A DNA stretch of 64,000 nt from Blasia pusilla (Eukaryota > Marchantiophyta > Marchantiopsida > Blasiales): NCBI GenBank assembly GCA_050084515.1, contig CM114271.1, positions 4,464,001 to 4,528,000 on the forward strand, given 5' to 3'. Under the pieces are notes generated by a model. It had not been told where the DNA came from, did not search any database, and worked only from the letters and a program-made list of their open reading frames with translations. Position numbers and translations under genes: made by a program. Positions within the stretch are counted from its first letter, which is position 1; every line of letters begins with the position of its first letter. Below, one piece after another: positions 45,472 through 58,600 of the stretch.

Positions 45472-46947
45472 TTCATGCTAGGGGGAGTTATTAACCAAAC
45501 ATGAATAACAAGTACTAGGGACATTGTCCAATGACATCATGCTTATTACTATGGGGCAGTAAAATACTTGGGACACATGAACATGTATCTAGAGAAGACA
45601 CATTCTCTCATCATGGAAGGCTCGCATGGTCAAGTGAGGAGTACACAATTGCAAGGTTGACAAACCTCATTACTTACCTAGTGCCCCAACCAATGGGCAA
45701 CCCCTGGGAAGAAAATGGACAAACACAAAAAAATTTCTTTTAGGATAAGAACCCTTCTGGAGAGGGAGACAACCAAGGCAAGGACCATGGGTTGGAGTTT
45801 CTATGGATTGAAAGGATACTTTTCTTAATATCCACAACTGCATGGACAACAGCAGTTCAAAAGGTTACCGATCACATCTCCTCATGAACAAGCAGGCAAG
45901 TTGATTGGGCATCATGCCAACAAAATACAATGGGGATTTCGGCAACAATACTCAATCCTCGATCTCAACCAGCATTTGCTAAACTGTCTTTTAAAATAAC
46001 AATTTAGCCTCCATTTGTCGTAAGTAAGGTGTTAATAGTTACTGGTTCAAAACTATTGACGACCAATGTCCTGATTTTAGTCATCTTAACTCCTCCCTTC
46101 TTCATGACCTACGCTCTCAATCTAATCCGTTCATTCCTCTTTTCTCACTTTGAGATTATGCCCTGGAGTATAATGCTCAAAGTATGAACCTGTTGGATGT
46201 AGATGTTGTCCAACCAGGTGTCATAGGCTAATTATGTGGAGCTGATTGTTCACACCATCTACTGATTCCAGAAATTTGAAACTAGAGTCTCATCTTTTTG
46301 AGTTCAGTAACCAAAAGTTATCAAGATGTGGATTGGTTCTGATAGCCTGAATGTGTGGGCTAAGGCCTACTACTTACCCAATAAACGAGTGCTCCCCTGA
46401 ATCTTGAAACAAAACTTGATCTCTCAATTTATGTAGTGATGTGCCAAGACTAACCACACAAGGCTCATAGATAACTGACCTCCATTCCCACAATAGAGAT
46501 ATTTCATAAAGGTTGTTGAGTGAAGCTATCAAGTGAAAAGTTGGGACCTCAAAACGACATCTCCGATGAGACAACACAACTCTGAGGACATGCACAAATT
46601 TTACATAATCAAATGCACTATTCTCACTGTGTTCCACTCTTCAATTCTCTTGGATGCTTTGAAATACCTGCAATCACTTCCCAACAAATGTGCTACAACC
46701 ACAAACTTCCAGCCCAAATACCTGTAAATCACAACACGAGTGTTTGCCTTGAGCTGTTCTGGTTCATCTACATCAAGCTTCCACATCCATTGATATAAGC
46801 GAAGTCCATGAGCATTCAGAATCTGACTGAGAATTAATACCAGGAGGCATCACATGTGTGATAACTGACCTATTACTCATGCATTATGGGTAGCCATGAC
46901 AGCTCAAGCTGTATGGGTTCCATAGGTGCTCTGATCACACACCCAGA

Positions 46948-47856
46948 TCAGGCAACTGCAATTGCAGCAGGTGCTGGCTTCCCAGGAGCTTTCACAGGGA
47001 CCTTCTTAGTGTTAGTCTTTTTCTCTAAGAAATCCTCCTGTAAAAAATTGGCATCGAATGTTGGTAAGGAAAAGAATAGGTCTGCCTGGGCCTAATCAAT
47101 GACATCACAGGTCTGCAAATGGGCAGTGGATACATAAAAAAGTACACCAAGTCACGCCAAGTTTAAAGTATCCCACTTCAATTGTCGAAAACAGTACAGA
47201 CAGCCACTTGCCAATCTGCTAAATAAGAACAGAGCAAATGAAACTTCTTCAATCACATGTGGGCACGTAAAAACAAGATTCGATGTGAGACTATTGGAGA
47301 CAAAGACACTCACAGGATTATAGATAACAGTGATGAACAAAGAGCAGCTTGGACAGCGAGCAATTTCTTCGCCTGCTCTTAGGTCAGCCTACAGTCAACG
47401 TAAACTGTGAATGAGTATCTAAAGAGTCCATTCTGAAGACGCTGGACGTAATAACTATGACATGGCCTAAACCTTCAAGAAACAAGCATCGAAGGGTGAA
47501 TTTAACCAATTCAAAACGACAGGCACACAATGTGAGACAAGTACTATCAAGCGCTATCTCTGTTTTCTTAAGGAAATAAAACACTACGACATCGAAGTCA
47601 GTACGACAATTCTACATCACATATAATCGGAAGGAATACAAGAGAAGGCTGAAACAACAACATCCACCAACACAGAAACTGGGAGTAGTTCCAATTTGAA
47701 CCATTTCTCAAAGCTAACTTTTGAGCTCACGAGATTCTAGTAAACCATTCTCACCTTGGTGATCTGGAAGAGGTCTCCACAGGGACAAGGATAGGTGAAC
47801 GCACCCAGTCCCTCACTCCACTCCATGTCCTCTATTTCCACATCATCGTACGACAT
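46948..47856 (-). CDS. DPH3: DPH3, diphthamide biosynthesis CSL zinc-finger protein (3 exons)
   Basis: Exons (minus): 47856-47755 (34 codons), 47388-47314 (25 codons), 47037-46948 (29 codons plus stop), all joined at phase 0, total 88 aa. The protein opens MSYDDVEIEDMEW, the near-invariant DPH3 start. Zinc ligands of the CSL finger are C24, C26, C46 and C49 (YPCPCGDLFQIT, ARCPSCSLFITVIYNP). DPH3 supplies electrons to the Dph1/Dph2 enzyme in the first step of diphthamide formation on elongation factor 2, and also acts with Elongator in tRNA wobble modification. It works in the cytosol. After EDF the tail is Lys/Pro/Ala-rich (KKTNTKKVPVKAPGKPAPAA), as often seen in plants. Confidence 0.95.
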
Positions 47857-48549
47857 CCTGCGGGTGATTCACGCCAGAGAAATCATCAGAACCGCCTCAT
47901 CCGTAAATACGCATCACTCTATCAAATGGCAGCGAAAATGACAACTACCAACACTCTCCTCCTGGAATTCCCAACCAAAACCAACCCCAACTTCACGATA
48001 ATCCATACAATACTCAAGCAAATCTTCACTGAAACCGGCCGGCAACACAATCTACAAGCTCCAGGACAACACTAACATAGTCCATTCCAATCATTCCGGA
48101 ACACGCTCCAATTGACCCAAACACCAATCATGCACGCCATGGGCAAATCAAAAACCCTCCGACCCGCTCCCAACCACCCATACACAAAAAGAAGCAGTCA
48201 CAGCACAAAATTCACTCTGCCAACCTCAGAAGTCCGAGTTTCCTCCCATACAGACCAATCCAAATTAGGCCAGAATATGAAGCCTCAACCAGACAGGCAG
48301 ACCGGACCCAATACAGTGGGAGCACAGAGTTCAGAATTCACTGTGCAAGAACCTGTGAGTCGCCTACGCACCACCAGACAGCCTCTCTGGTCGACGAAAG
48401 AGAGCAGACATTCCCAGAAGGCATTAGAGAGCAGCACAAAAGGCAACGAAACCCTAATCCGTTAGTTTCCATGACCGTCGCGACGATACAGGCATGAGTC
48501 ATTGTGCATTATATTTTTCAGGGAGTTTCTTATTTCTCTTGGAAAATAA
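47857..48549. other. Upstream region of DPH3
   Basis: This is the presumed promoter and 5' UTR of the minus-strand DPH3 gene. A plus-strand frame at 48112-48465 (117 aa, polar, no domain) is antisense to the promoter and is not called. Confidence 0.4.
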
Positions 48550-48655
48550 ACCCCACCTAAAACTAATCTAGTTTATAATAGTAACCTAGTTTAACCTAGC
48601 AACCCATGCTCACACTAGTACTAGCACGGGTTGCACATTAGTACTTAGGTGGGGT
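48550..48655. mobile_element. MITE-like foldback element, 106 bp
   Basis: The terminal inverted repeats start ACCCCACCTAA (48550-48560) and end TTAGGTGGGGT (48645-48655). Complementarity continues inward imperfectly (ACTAAT against ATTAGT), and an inner pair GCAACCC/GGGTTGC exists. There is no coding capacity. I see no clear target-site duplication. Confidence 0.6.
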
Positions 48656-51600
48656 GTTAATGTATAGACCCTGCCAGGAAGAAATATGCTGCACACAAAT
48701 TTAAAAAAGAAAACTTTGTTTGGCGATATGAAAAATATTTTGTTTCGTAAAAACATGTTTTGGAAACCATGAAGGTTCAATAATAATATAGATAGATGAT
48801 GCACATGAGAAATGTTTTTTAATACCTTTAATTCTTTGGTCTTCTTGTTAGTTTAATTACTTTTTAAATTTAACACACGTCGATATTATAGGAGCTTTCA
48901 AAGAAAGATGTAAATATCAGAGGAGGATTTCTCTAATCCCATCCTCCGTTAAATAGTAAAAATGCAAGTGTAATTAAAAAATTTGAGAATTCCCCCATAT
49001 ATTAAGGTCATAAGGACTATAATAATAATAATTTAGTTGATGATAAACTTGCCCTCCTTAAGGGTTAGGTTCCAAGGGCTAACGTCAAGCACCAACGTTC
49101 ACCGTTACGCAAGATTAGCTTCATTCTACGGTGCGGAATGATTGGAAATTGTTGAGGAATTTTTGGTTGGAATCATTGATTTTTCTCGGGGTTGTTGGAT
49201 TTTTGGAGCCCAAAATTTTCAGGCGCAAGAAAAAGGTTGCATCCTTGTGCCCTTCCAAACTTTCAAGGTTGGTAGAAATTCAAATAAACCTACTCCTATG
49301 GCAAACCCCATGTTGTCTTCTGATGAACCATCCTTTGTTCCATCCATTGTCATCTAAGGGCGCCGAATAGTTTCTTGCACTACAGAAGTGTGCCGAGCTA
49401 CTATTTTTTGGTGTGTGGAGCTATTGTTTTTGGTGTGTCATTTTGCTATGTGTCAAGTTGTTATGTTTTTCTTGGTGTATGTGTCTCACAATCATAAAAA
49501 GAAAGAGAGACTTTGGGACTTGAAGCTTCAGATTTGAATCGGCCAATTGCATAGAGAAGCCAAGGTGAATGTGAAGCCCATGTGAAGGTGTAATCCATTT
49601 TCCTTCCATTCCTTGGCAAGTGTCTAGATTACAAGATTGCGCAAAAGGTTGATCCTTTTCACGTTCGGCGTCAAGATTATTGGATTATTCAACAAGAACT
49701 ATAATAGAACCTTCATATGCCTCCAAGATCGGAGTCCTTTCTCGGAGTTTAGTTGGTCGTTTGCACCCACCACTCTCAATTTGTTGCTCCCTCGAGAAAG
49801 GACTCCGAGATCTCCTTTTGTCCATCATTAAGTTACTCGACCCATAATTTGGGTGTAAGGAATCTAGTATGGCCCCTCCATAATTTCCTAGTCACTTGTA
49901 GTCATTGTGAGAAGGTCCAAATTGCACTCCTATAGAGGGATGGGTGATCTTCATCCACCAGCTCTAGAAGAGGCTCGAAAAATACTTTGGGCACAAGATT
50001 GTAGAAGACGGCCATGGACGTCCTTGTGATGCTATCATTGACAAATTTCTTCACACTCAACACTTTTGTATGTCCCATTGCTGAAAATCTACACATCAAG
50101 CACGTCTCCAAAAATCAAGCAATTACCAGACATAAGAGAAAAAAAAATGCAACAACATTAGATGAGGGAATTATCCAGCCCAAAGGAACACAACACAAGA
50201 ACTGAAAATCACATGATTGTAGACATCATGCAAAGGTGAGCAACAATTCTTGAGAAATGTGGACAACTTGAGGAGGTCGTTATATAGTGAAGTTGACATT
50301 GAGAGACCATTGGAGAACAAATCCGAACAAAAAGAAGAGTATGTAGTCAATTGCTTGCATTGTGGAAGATGAATGCGCAAATTAAATTGACATAAGGATT
50401 TACCTCAACCATGTTTGCCACGATGATGATGAGGGAACCCTTCAGACGCTTACAGTAATCCATATCCCCTTTTTGACCACTTGAAGACCTAGGACCTCAT
50501 TTTGGGCAGGAATCGTAGCTATGCCAAGGTTGGTATCAGAAGTTAGGCCAAGCACTTTCTCTAGTTGAGGTCATGGTAGGTAGACGTTCACTTTCACTAC
50601 GGCAAGAAGATTGCCCCATACGGCCTCTATTAGATGTTTGGGAGGAAGCGCTAAACAAGGTGGCCTATAGTTCCCTCACCAGCTTTTGATTTGCTTCCAT
50701 GAATTTGGACAATGTTTCTTTATGCAATATTTCCACCCCAAGTTATTGTGAAGCCCACAACCAATGCAACTCTAGTGCATACACACAAAGATGATCTAAT
50801 CATTGCAAGACATCCATAACCTTTTAGTCATACGAGACTTGTCTAAGAGTAATTCATGTCATACTTGCAAGATAGCAAAAACCCAACTCAAAGGTGACGA
50901 GAAATTGATTTTTCAATCATGAGATCTATGGACTCTTCATGCTCGAGGTATATAGGATACGTAACAACAAGGTGCTTTGGGAGAAACCCATTTTTTAAAA
51001 AGTTTGATATTATCTAACTTAATGACAAACATGGCAAAAAATGTTGCACTACTTCCACACCTATGTCTCCATTCCATATACTCAACTAAGTTATGCGGAC
51101 TCATGTCTATTCTTTGATATTTGGGTATGATAATTTAGCAATGGACAAAGGAGATCCCGTATTCCTTCCTCGAGGGAGCAAACGGTTGATTGAAATGTAA
51201 GTAGGCAATCATCCATGAGAAATTATGAGTAGGTCCATCCATGAGGAATCTGGGATGCAATCTTTGTAATATGATTTCTAATGCTATAACAAAAGATTAT
51301 ATGTAGACTCTAAAAAAGCCAAGTCATAAGTAGAAAAACCTGATCCAACTTATTTATAAGTCAAGTGCTTAATGAAGCTTCAAAAGAAGTTGGCTATGTA
51401 GCATGGATTCATACACATACATTTGTCTAGGGAGAAGTTTGGTTGCTGAGAGGGATTCTATTCCGAAGAAGATTATGAAAGGAGGTACCAAACATAAGAA
51501 AGTTTACTCTAAGACCCCACCTTGAACATCTCTCACTTGAACCCTAACCCCTTAGATTTCAAACACCATCTGAAATATTGTGAAAAACTAATCATGCACT

Positions 51601-54600
51601 TTCTAAGCAGAATTTTTTTTTCACTCCTCATAACCATAGCAAGTCAAGAGGTTTATTCATTATGATGAGGAAAATTAATGGGACCCAAAACTCATTTTCA
51701 TCAAATTTTACTAAATATTGTAAAATAAAGGAATAGTAAAAGTATCTAATGAAAATGAAAAGTTCACTAATACGTTTGTTTTGAACTTCTCACCCATTTT
51801 CCAATCCAATGTGTACTTCAGATTTTTAAGTCACACTTTGAATTGTCTTTGAACTCTCTTTGTCAAAGTAAATGTGTCTTCATGTCATTCATATATATAT
51901 ATATATGAGCCTTTCCTAGGTATGATGAGCCTTTCCTAGGTTGAATTCGAGGGATATCATTCTCATATGATTACTATTTAAATTTTTGTTGAATGAAAAG
52001 TTTACTAATATGTTTTTTTGTCACTCTAGGAAGGAAATACTTGACTCTCAAGTGCCAGTTCATAATGTCAAGTTGATTACATGGACGCCTTCGGAGATCA
52101 AAATTTTGATTGCAACAAAATAAGATGAGATGGAAAGACTAGAACTGAATAACACTACTCAATCTACTATGGTCACCTTAAAACATAAGTGGAAAAAAGT
52201 CGGCAACTTTTATTTCAAGAATGGGATGACACAACCCATTTGTGATGGGCAAGCATGATACAACCTATTCATGACGACAAGGTGCTGATGCGAAGTGTCA
52301 TGTTTTCATACTTCTATTCTCCTTGATCTTAGTAATGAGTTTCATAATTAAAGACATCCAATGGAGAAGGGAACTTCAAATGCAAACAAAACTCCACCCA
52401 TCACTTTCATACATTTAATCATAACTCGATATGAATGACAATGCCTATTTGTTGCTTAACATTACATATGATGAATATAAAGTTTGTTTCTAATTTTTTT
52501 AATATAAGGGTGGAGTTATTTGATATACTAAAATAATCACAGATATATGTTCGAGAATAATTTGAAAAAATAAATAAATTAAAAATTATGGATAAAAAAA
52601 TTCTGGTCACCAATAATTTTTTTAAATTAAACATTTCCTCCCCTATCAAATTCTCATCGAAAATTTCAAGTTTGGAAAAAGATCATCGGATGTTTCCGGT
52701 TGAGAAATATTTCACGTCATATCTATGGGATTATCTTCTAGGAATTATCCAATTAGAAAAAAAAAAAGTTTTCATATCAAATGGTAGGAAATACCCTAAC
52801 AAAAACATCCCATTGAAATTTAATGTCAATTTTTAGAATTCGTCACCCTCCATGCATAATTATTGCATACTCATCAAATTACTAGTCGCAATATAATGTT
52901 GTTATGTCATTTTGCAAACTTTTGAAATAAAATGTGGTTAAGAATTAAATGTCATAATGACACCTAGGCATCTTTAAAAAAACCCTTTCTAGTAGACCAG
53001 AAAGGGCTTCTCAATTTGTCATAGAAAATCCAAAAATCTTTCTCACATAAGAGGCCAAACTTGTGGCATAATAATTATAACTTAAAAAATAAGTGTTATG
53101 CATGTAAGAAGGATGGAAAGAGGCGATCCATGGGCTACGATCGAAACCCCCACAAGTGCTTGACAAGAAATTTTGTTTGTTAACATTCCTAAGAGGATGG
53201 GCTACTCTCCTAGATATGATGTTTAGACTTGCCATAAGGCCTTTACTAGTACGTTCATTAAAGGATGGGCTACTCTCCTAGATGTGATGTTTAGACTTGC
53301 CATAAGATCCTTACTAATACGTTGCAAGGGTGATGGGAAAATTTTCTTACCACCCTCAACTTAACTGCCCCTCTTAGCATAACTACTCCTTAAATTGAAC
53401 ACGAGTCAAAATAAAAAAGCTTTGAAGGGACACTTGGAGAGCTTTGAGATTTCTCCCCTCGTTCCTACACTAGTATTATAGACTGAGGCATAATTAAAGA
53501 TTGAAATACGAATGATTTAGGAGAGGCTAATATTTGGCAGTCTCCGGCCCTCCATGCCTAAGGATTGGTTCCGAGAGCAGGTTTAGTTGCAAACATAGAC
53601 TCGGTTTGGAGCTCGCAACTACATTTGTGATGCAAATTATTGATGTAACTTCCGATGGGAAGGGGACTCCTATCCAAAGATTCTACGTTTAAATGGCTAG
53701 AATTGTTTCAAGTAGTTAAAATAGGCAATTGACCTGACCACAATAATGAGTGGAGTCTTCTTGGACAGGTTAGATGGGAAGAACTGAAACCATCAATTAC
53801 TGTAAGGGGTTTAGGGTGATATAAGTGAAAATAAGTGACCGAAAGTATTCATGTGAATCCTCTGTTCTTTTGAATTGACTGCATTCACCATTCCTGTCAA
53901 ACAATGTGAAGCATCACCCCTTCTCAATTGTTTTTCATTCATCACAAAATGAGTAGACACTGGCACAATAGTACAATTTGAGAGATACAAGATTCCGGAC
54001 ACCGCTGGTGTGATGGGGCATGTATAAAACCATTAACAAGCAAGGAGTGTACCATGCTACTCTACACAAACAGCAATTTTAGTAAGAAAGAATCTCAGTT
54101 ATTCTGCCTTATCAAGTAATTGCCTGAGCCAGTCTTCCAAAATCCAGTCAGGGTCACTCCAGAGAAAAGAATAGATTTCTCCTTGTTTCTGAGGATCTGA
54201 AACCAGCGATATTTTACACCAGTATAATGCAATGGCACACATGCACTCATATTTAAAGTGAGTTGATACAAGTAAATAAATAGATAATTCATAGTAGGGA
54301 CTTGGTCAAGGTTTCACTAACTAAGCCTGGACAATCCTGAGGATTTCTTCATTTGATTCAGACAACATTCCAGGCAGCATACCCTCCCCATAATCTGCCT
54401 GGGAAGCTACCATACTGTTACAAGGCTGACACCTAGGTAATGAATAAGCAAAGCCAAGTACACCTAGAAGAGGTTCACAAGCATGTGCAATCGGAATCCT
54501 AAAAGGGCTCTAGGCTGATGACTGGCTCCAGCCCTTCTTTCTAGGGTTGAGACACCGAGCCCTTGCAATTACTGCCAGCTGCCCAGAACTCATTCATGTA

Positions 54601-55627
54601 TCAGTTACCATCTCATGTCAAACCATTTTGACAGGAGTTGGAAGTTAGAAGAATGTATGTCAGCACTGTGTATCTCTGAACAGGAAAATGCTCAGAATTT
54701 GCATAATGCCTAGCAAAGGTTTTGGGATCTAAAAATGGCCCATACTGCAAAGCATGACCCCCAAAATTTGCATCAAAATTCCGTTGGGATAAAAGTATCG
54801 TGGTTAGGAAGAGCTACAAACGACCTCCTTGACATGAACAAAAGTGCGTAGGAGAAGGGGTAGTTTTGGATTGTAGGGTGAACAGAGAAACCCAGAGTAA
54901 AGTTGGATATGCTCTACCAACTTCCTGTGGGAGAACAAGACAAATAAAAGGAGACTGAGGGGGCAAGCCACAACTCCAATGTTTTGAGCTCATATCCCCT
55001 CCCTAGATCACTTGCCTTATCATCTGTAGTCAAGAACTGCTTGTGGGTATGGTTAAATAAGGTGCAATGGTACAAGAGAGGAACATGTACTTACTTGCTG
55101 GCGAGTACCTGGCACGAGTTGAGTCGAAAACCCGAGAATCTACACTCAGCTGCTTGACAGCTCAGTATTAGATGCTTCAGAATAACAGCTAAAACTATGG
55201 AGTCTCAAGGAATGAACACAACCACAAGCAACAAGAACAGGAGACTATTAAACCGTAGCTTAAACTTCCCAAGCCAGCCAGGTACAAATGTAAGGTGGGA
55301 ATCAAAACTTCAGCGTAAGGTCCACAAGGCGCATGCCTTTTCTGCCAAGCAATTCCTGCAAAGCCAAAATGTAGGCCTGTGTCAATGCTTGGAAGACCCA
55401 AATCGCTCCACCAATTAACTCGGTCTTAATAAATGATGTCAGACACAAACAAATGGTGAACAAGTAGGAAAAGGGAATTTTCCTCCAGAAAGACATGAAC
55501 TTACAAATATCTCCAGTTCAAGTAATGCTCTACTATGCCTTCCTAAGAAAGACTTCGCACTGTTTCCCCAATGCTATGAGTCAGATTACAGATAAGACCA
55601 CCACCATGAGTGGATCCGCCCACGTGA
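48656..55627. other. AT-rich, repeat-rich intergenic DNA
   Basis: No gene can be supported in this 7-kb stretch. The frames at 49131-49370, 52588-52836 and 55195-55496 have no known domains. It contains a short TA run near 51893-51906 followed by two copies of ATGAGCCTTTCCTAGGT, and a 68-bp tandem duplication at 53195-53330. The right end, from about 53.8 kb, could include 3' UTR of the helicase gene, but I cannot place its end. Confidence 0.45.
53195..53330. repeat. 68-bp tandem duplication
   Basis: Units 53195-53262 and 53263-53330 both begin GGATGGGCTACTCTCCTAGA and continue GATGTTTAGACTTGCCATAAG. A handful of substitutions separate them. Confidence 0.85.
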
Positions 55628-58600
55628 TCATAGTACAGAATACTTCCCAGGTTGAATTGTCACAGGAAGTGAAGTAGCTGCAGATGTAGACTCCTCCAAG
55701 AGGCGTTTCACTTCTGCTTTAGCCTTCTTAACAGATGCTTCAGTAGGACCCTCAATGAATAGAAAGAGTTTCCGCTCTCCAGGTGCAGGTACTTTTCCTG
55801 GAGGGAAAAACTGACCCCTAGTAGTGATAGCTGCACCAGTCCATTCACTGATTTGCCCCAAGGCATCTTTGTGAGTTACTTTCCAACGTGCATGCTGAGG
55901 GAAGTCATTGATTTCCAGTTCAGCCTCATAATGTTCAGGTATAGCCTCTGCTTGGATCTTTGCAAGATTATGTTGGAGATTCAGAGCAGCTGCAAAAGCT
56001 GAGGCCCTGGCTGCTCCATCTGCCATACCTGCTGGAGTAGCACCAGGTGTGAGACCCATTCCCAACAGGTTTAGGGAACCCATCCCTTGCATGCCTGTCA
56101 TTCCTGCCGCGGCCATATTTGCCATATTGGCCATATTTGCCATGTTAGCCATTCCGGCCATATTCATCATGTTCATGCCCATACCTGGCATGTTGGCAAG
56201 ATTGAGACCAGGAAAGTTCATTCCCATTGAGCCTGGGACTGTGAACTGTGAGGGTAAACCTTGGCTAGCAGCCGCAGCTTGTGCCATTGCCAAGGCAGCT
56301 TGAAGCTGTGGATTGGCAGCATTCATGGCAGCGTTCATGGCAGATACTCCCAAAGATGGCCCTGCCATGGAGGTGAGCCCTGCCTTTGCTGCTGCAGCAA
56401 TTGCAGCAGCATGTGCTGCAGCTGCTGCAGCTTGTGCCAGGTCTCCACCAGCCTTGCGAATTCCATCATCATCAGACTCGGAATCTGATTTCTCATCATC
56501 CTCTTCAAAACCATACTCCTTAGCTTGTGCTTTCTTGGCAGCTTTCCGGGCCTCGTCTTCCTCTTCATTGAATTTGAAACCACTGCCACCATAACCACTC
56601 CCATGTACTTGTTCACTGCCCTGCTTCACTTTAGCCATGAAGTCATCCGCCAGCTTTTTCAAGTCATCTGGTATAGGCTGTTCAGACAGCACAAGAGCTT
56701 TTACAAGGTCTGGGGCATATCTCTCTTCTTCAACGGAGATAAAAGTAACTGCGACCCCCTTGCGACCAGCCCTGCCTGTTCTTCCCACACGATGCACATA
56801 GTCCTCATAGTGGTTAGGGACATCATAGTTGACGACTAGTTCCAGCTCCTTGACATCGAGTCCTCGTGCTGCAACACTGGTAGCAATCATCAAGTTGCAC
56901 ACATTCGACTTGAAGTCTGCAAGAGTGGATTCTCTATCTGTTTGATCTTTGGCACCATGTAACGATAAGCATGGGTAGCCTGCCTTGAGAAGATCTTTGA
57001 ATAAGCTATCACATTTCTCTTGTGAATGGACAAAGATTAGTATCTTTCCCTTCTCATACCACTCTCCAAGAAGTTCCAAAAGTCGCAGAAACCTTTCACT
57101 GTCAGGGCGGACCTCTACTGTTTGAGTGATGTCCTTATTGGCCACACTCCTTCCACCAACTTGTATCTCCACCGGCTTACTGAGTACCTTCCTGGCAAGA
57201 ACCTCAACTTGCCTTGGAAAAGTAGCTGAAAAGAGCACAGTTTGCCGATCGGGTCGTGTGTTCTGCACAATCCTTGTAATTTGTGGTTCGAAACCCATGT
57301 CGAACATACGATCTGCTTCATCCATCACAAGGTAAGTCACTCTCCTCAGATTCATGATTTTTCCAGCACTCGTGCAAAGTATATCGATCATCCTGCCTGG
57401 AGTGCAGACTACAATCTCAGCACCTCGTTTGAGATCGCTGATCTGCTGGGCAACACCAGAACCACCGTAAACAGGCACGCAAGTCAAACCCATTACTTTA
57501 GAAAACTTCTTAATGTCGCTGTAGATTTGCTGAACAAGCTCTCTAGTCGGTGCCATGATCAGTCCGATAGGACCATCCCCTTGAGCCAAAGGGGGTTGGT
57601 CCATGATGTGCCTCAGCATAGGCAATACAAACGCCAAAGTTTTCCCTGACCCAGTTTTGGCAACACCAATACAGTCTCTGCCGCTCATGATAATAGGCAG
57701 CGCCTGCGCTTGAATGGACATGGGTTTCTCAAAACCTAATTTCTTAATTACATCCAAAATTTTAGCGCTTAGACCAGTTTGATTCCATGTCTTTATTGGC
57801 TGAGGTACGTCCTTCCCTCTCACCTTCAATTCTAACTGCCTCCGTAAGGCTATCACCTCCTCTGCTGGCATCCTGGAAATCTCTTTCACTTCAATGTAAA
57901 AATTCTTCCTAAAGGCCGAATACTGGACCTTTGAATGGTCCACGAGGGCTAGTTTCTCTGCCTTGCTTTTTTTCACCCTCTTCATGAAATCATCATCATC
58001 TTCTTCGCCCTCTAACTCTTCTCCGTCATCTCCATAGTCATTATCTGATGCTGAATCTTCACCAGCAATTATACGACCAGTCGAGATCTTCGATTCTCTT
58101 TTGACGGATTTGCCCATCTTGTCAAAAACCTTCACTAAAACCTTCGCCTCTGTAGGCGGTTTCATGAGACTTACCTTTTGACCACCACGGGGACCCGTTT
58201 CCATAGGACCACTCAACTTTTCCACTTCAGGAATGACCATGGCATTCATGAACGCATCGAGAGGATCCACTTCATCATCTGTTTGGTTCTCGTTCGATCC
58301 CCTTTCTTGACCTTCGTGATCTTGCTTCATTCTATCCTCCTCGTCTCGCAATCCCAGAAGATCCTCCTTGCTGTCTGCCATGACCACGTCTCCATTCTCG
58401 AAAGCCGTCACCTTTGTGGCAGCAGGAAAGCCATCCCTGAGACCATCATCATCATCCGAGTCGTCTCCTTCGAGAGTCCAAGTTTTGCCATTGGCAAGCT
58501 GCTCCATCGCACCCTCCGCATCACCCCTCCTCTTACGCTCATCGTCCTCTTTTCGGCGCCTCAACTCCTGCCATTCCTGTACCCTTCTCCGCCGCTTTTC

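Larger units (their letters stand above)
43801..46947. other. Dispersed-repeat DNA, no gene
   Basis: About 44030-44260 resembles 37030-37260. Minus-strand frames at 44175-44426 and 44420-44758 lie in this repeat and may be remains of a transposon protein, but I recognise no domain. Inverted repeats lie at 45025-45054 and 45435-45471. The stretch ends with the presumed 3' UTR of DPH3; frames there (46374-46798, both strands) look like chance. Confidence 0.45.

Noticed and set aside
46374-46798. Overlapping frames on both strands downstream of DPH3
   Set aside because: No domain, no splice partner; most likely 3' UTR or intergenic sequence.
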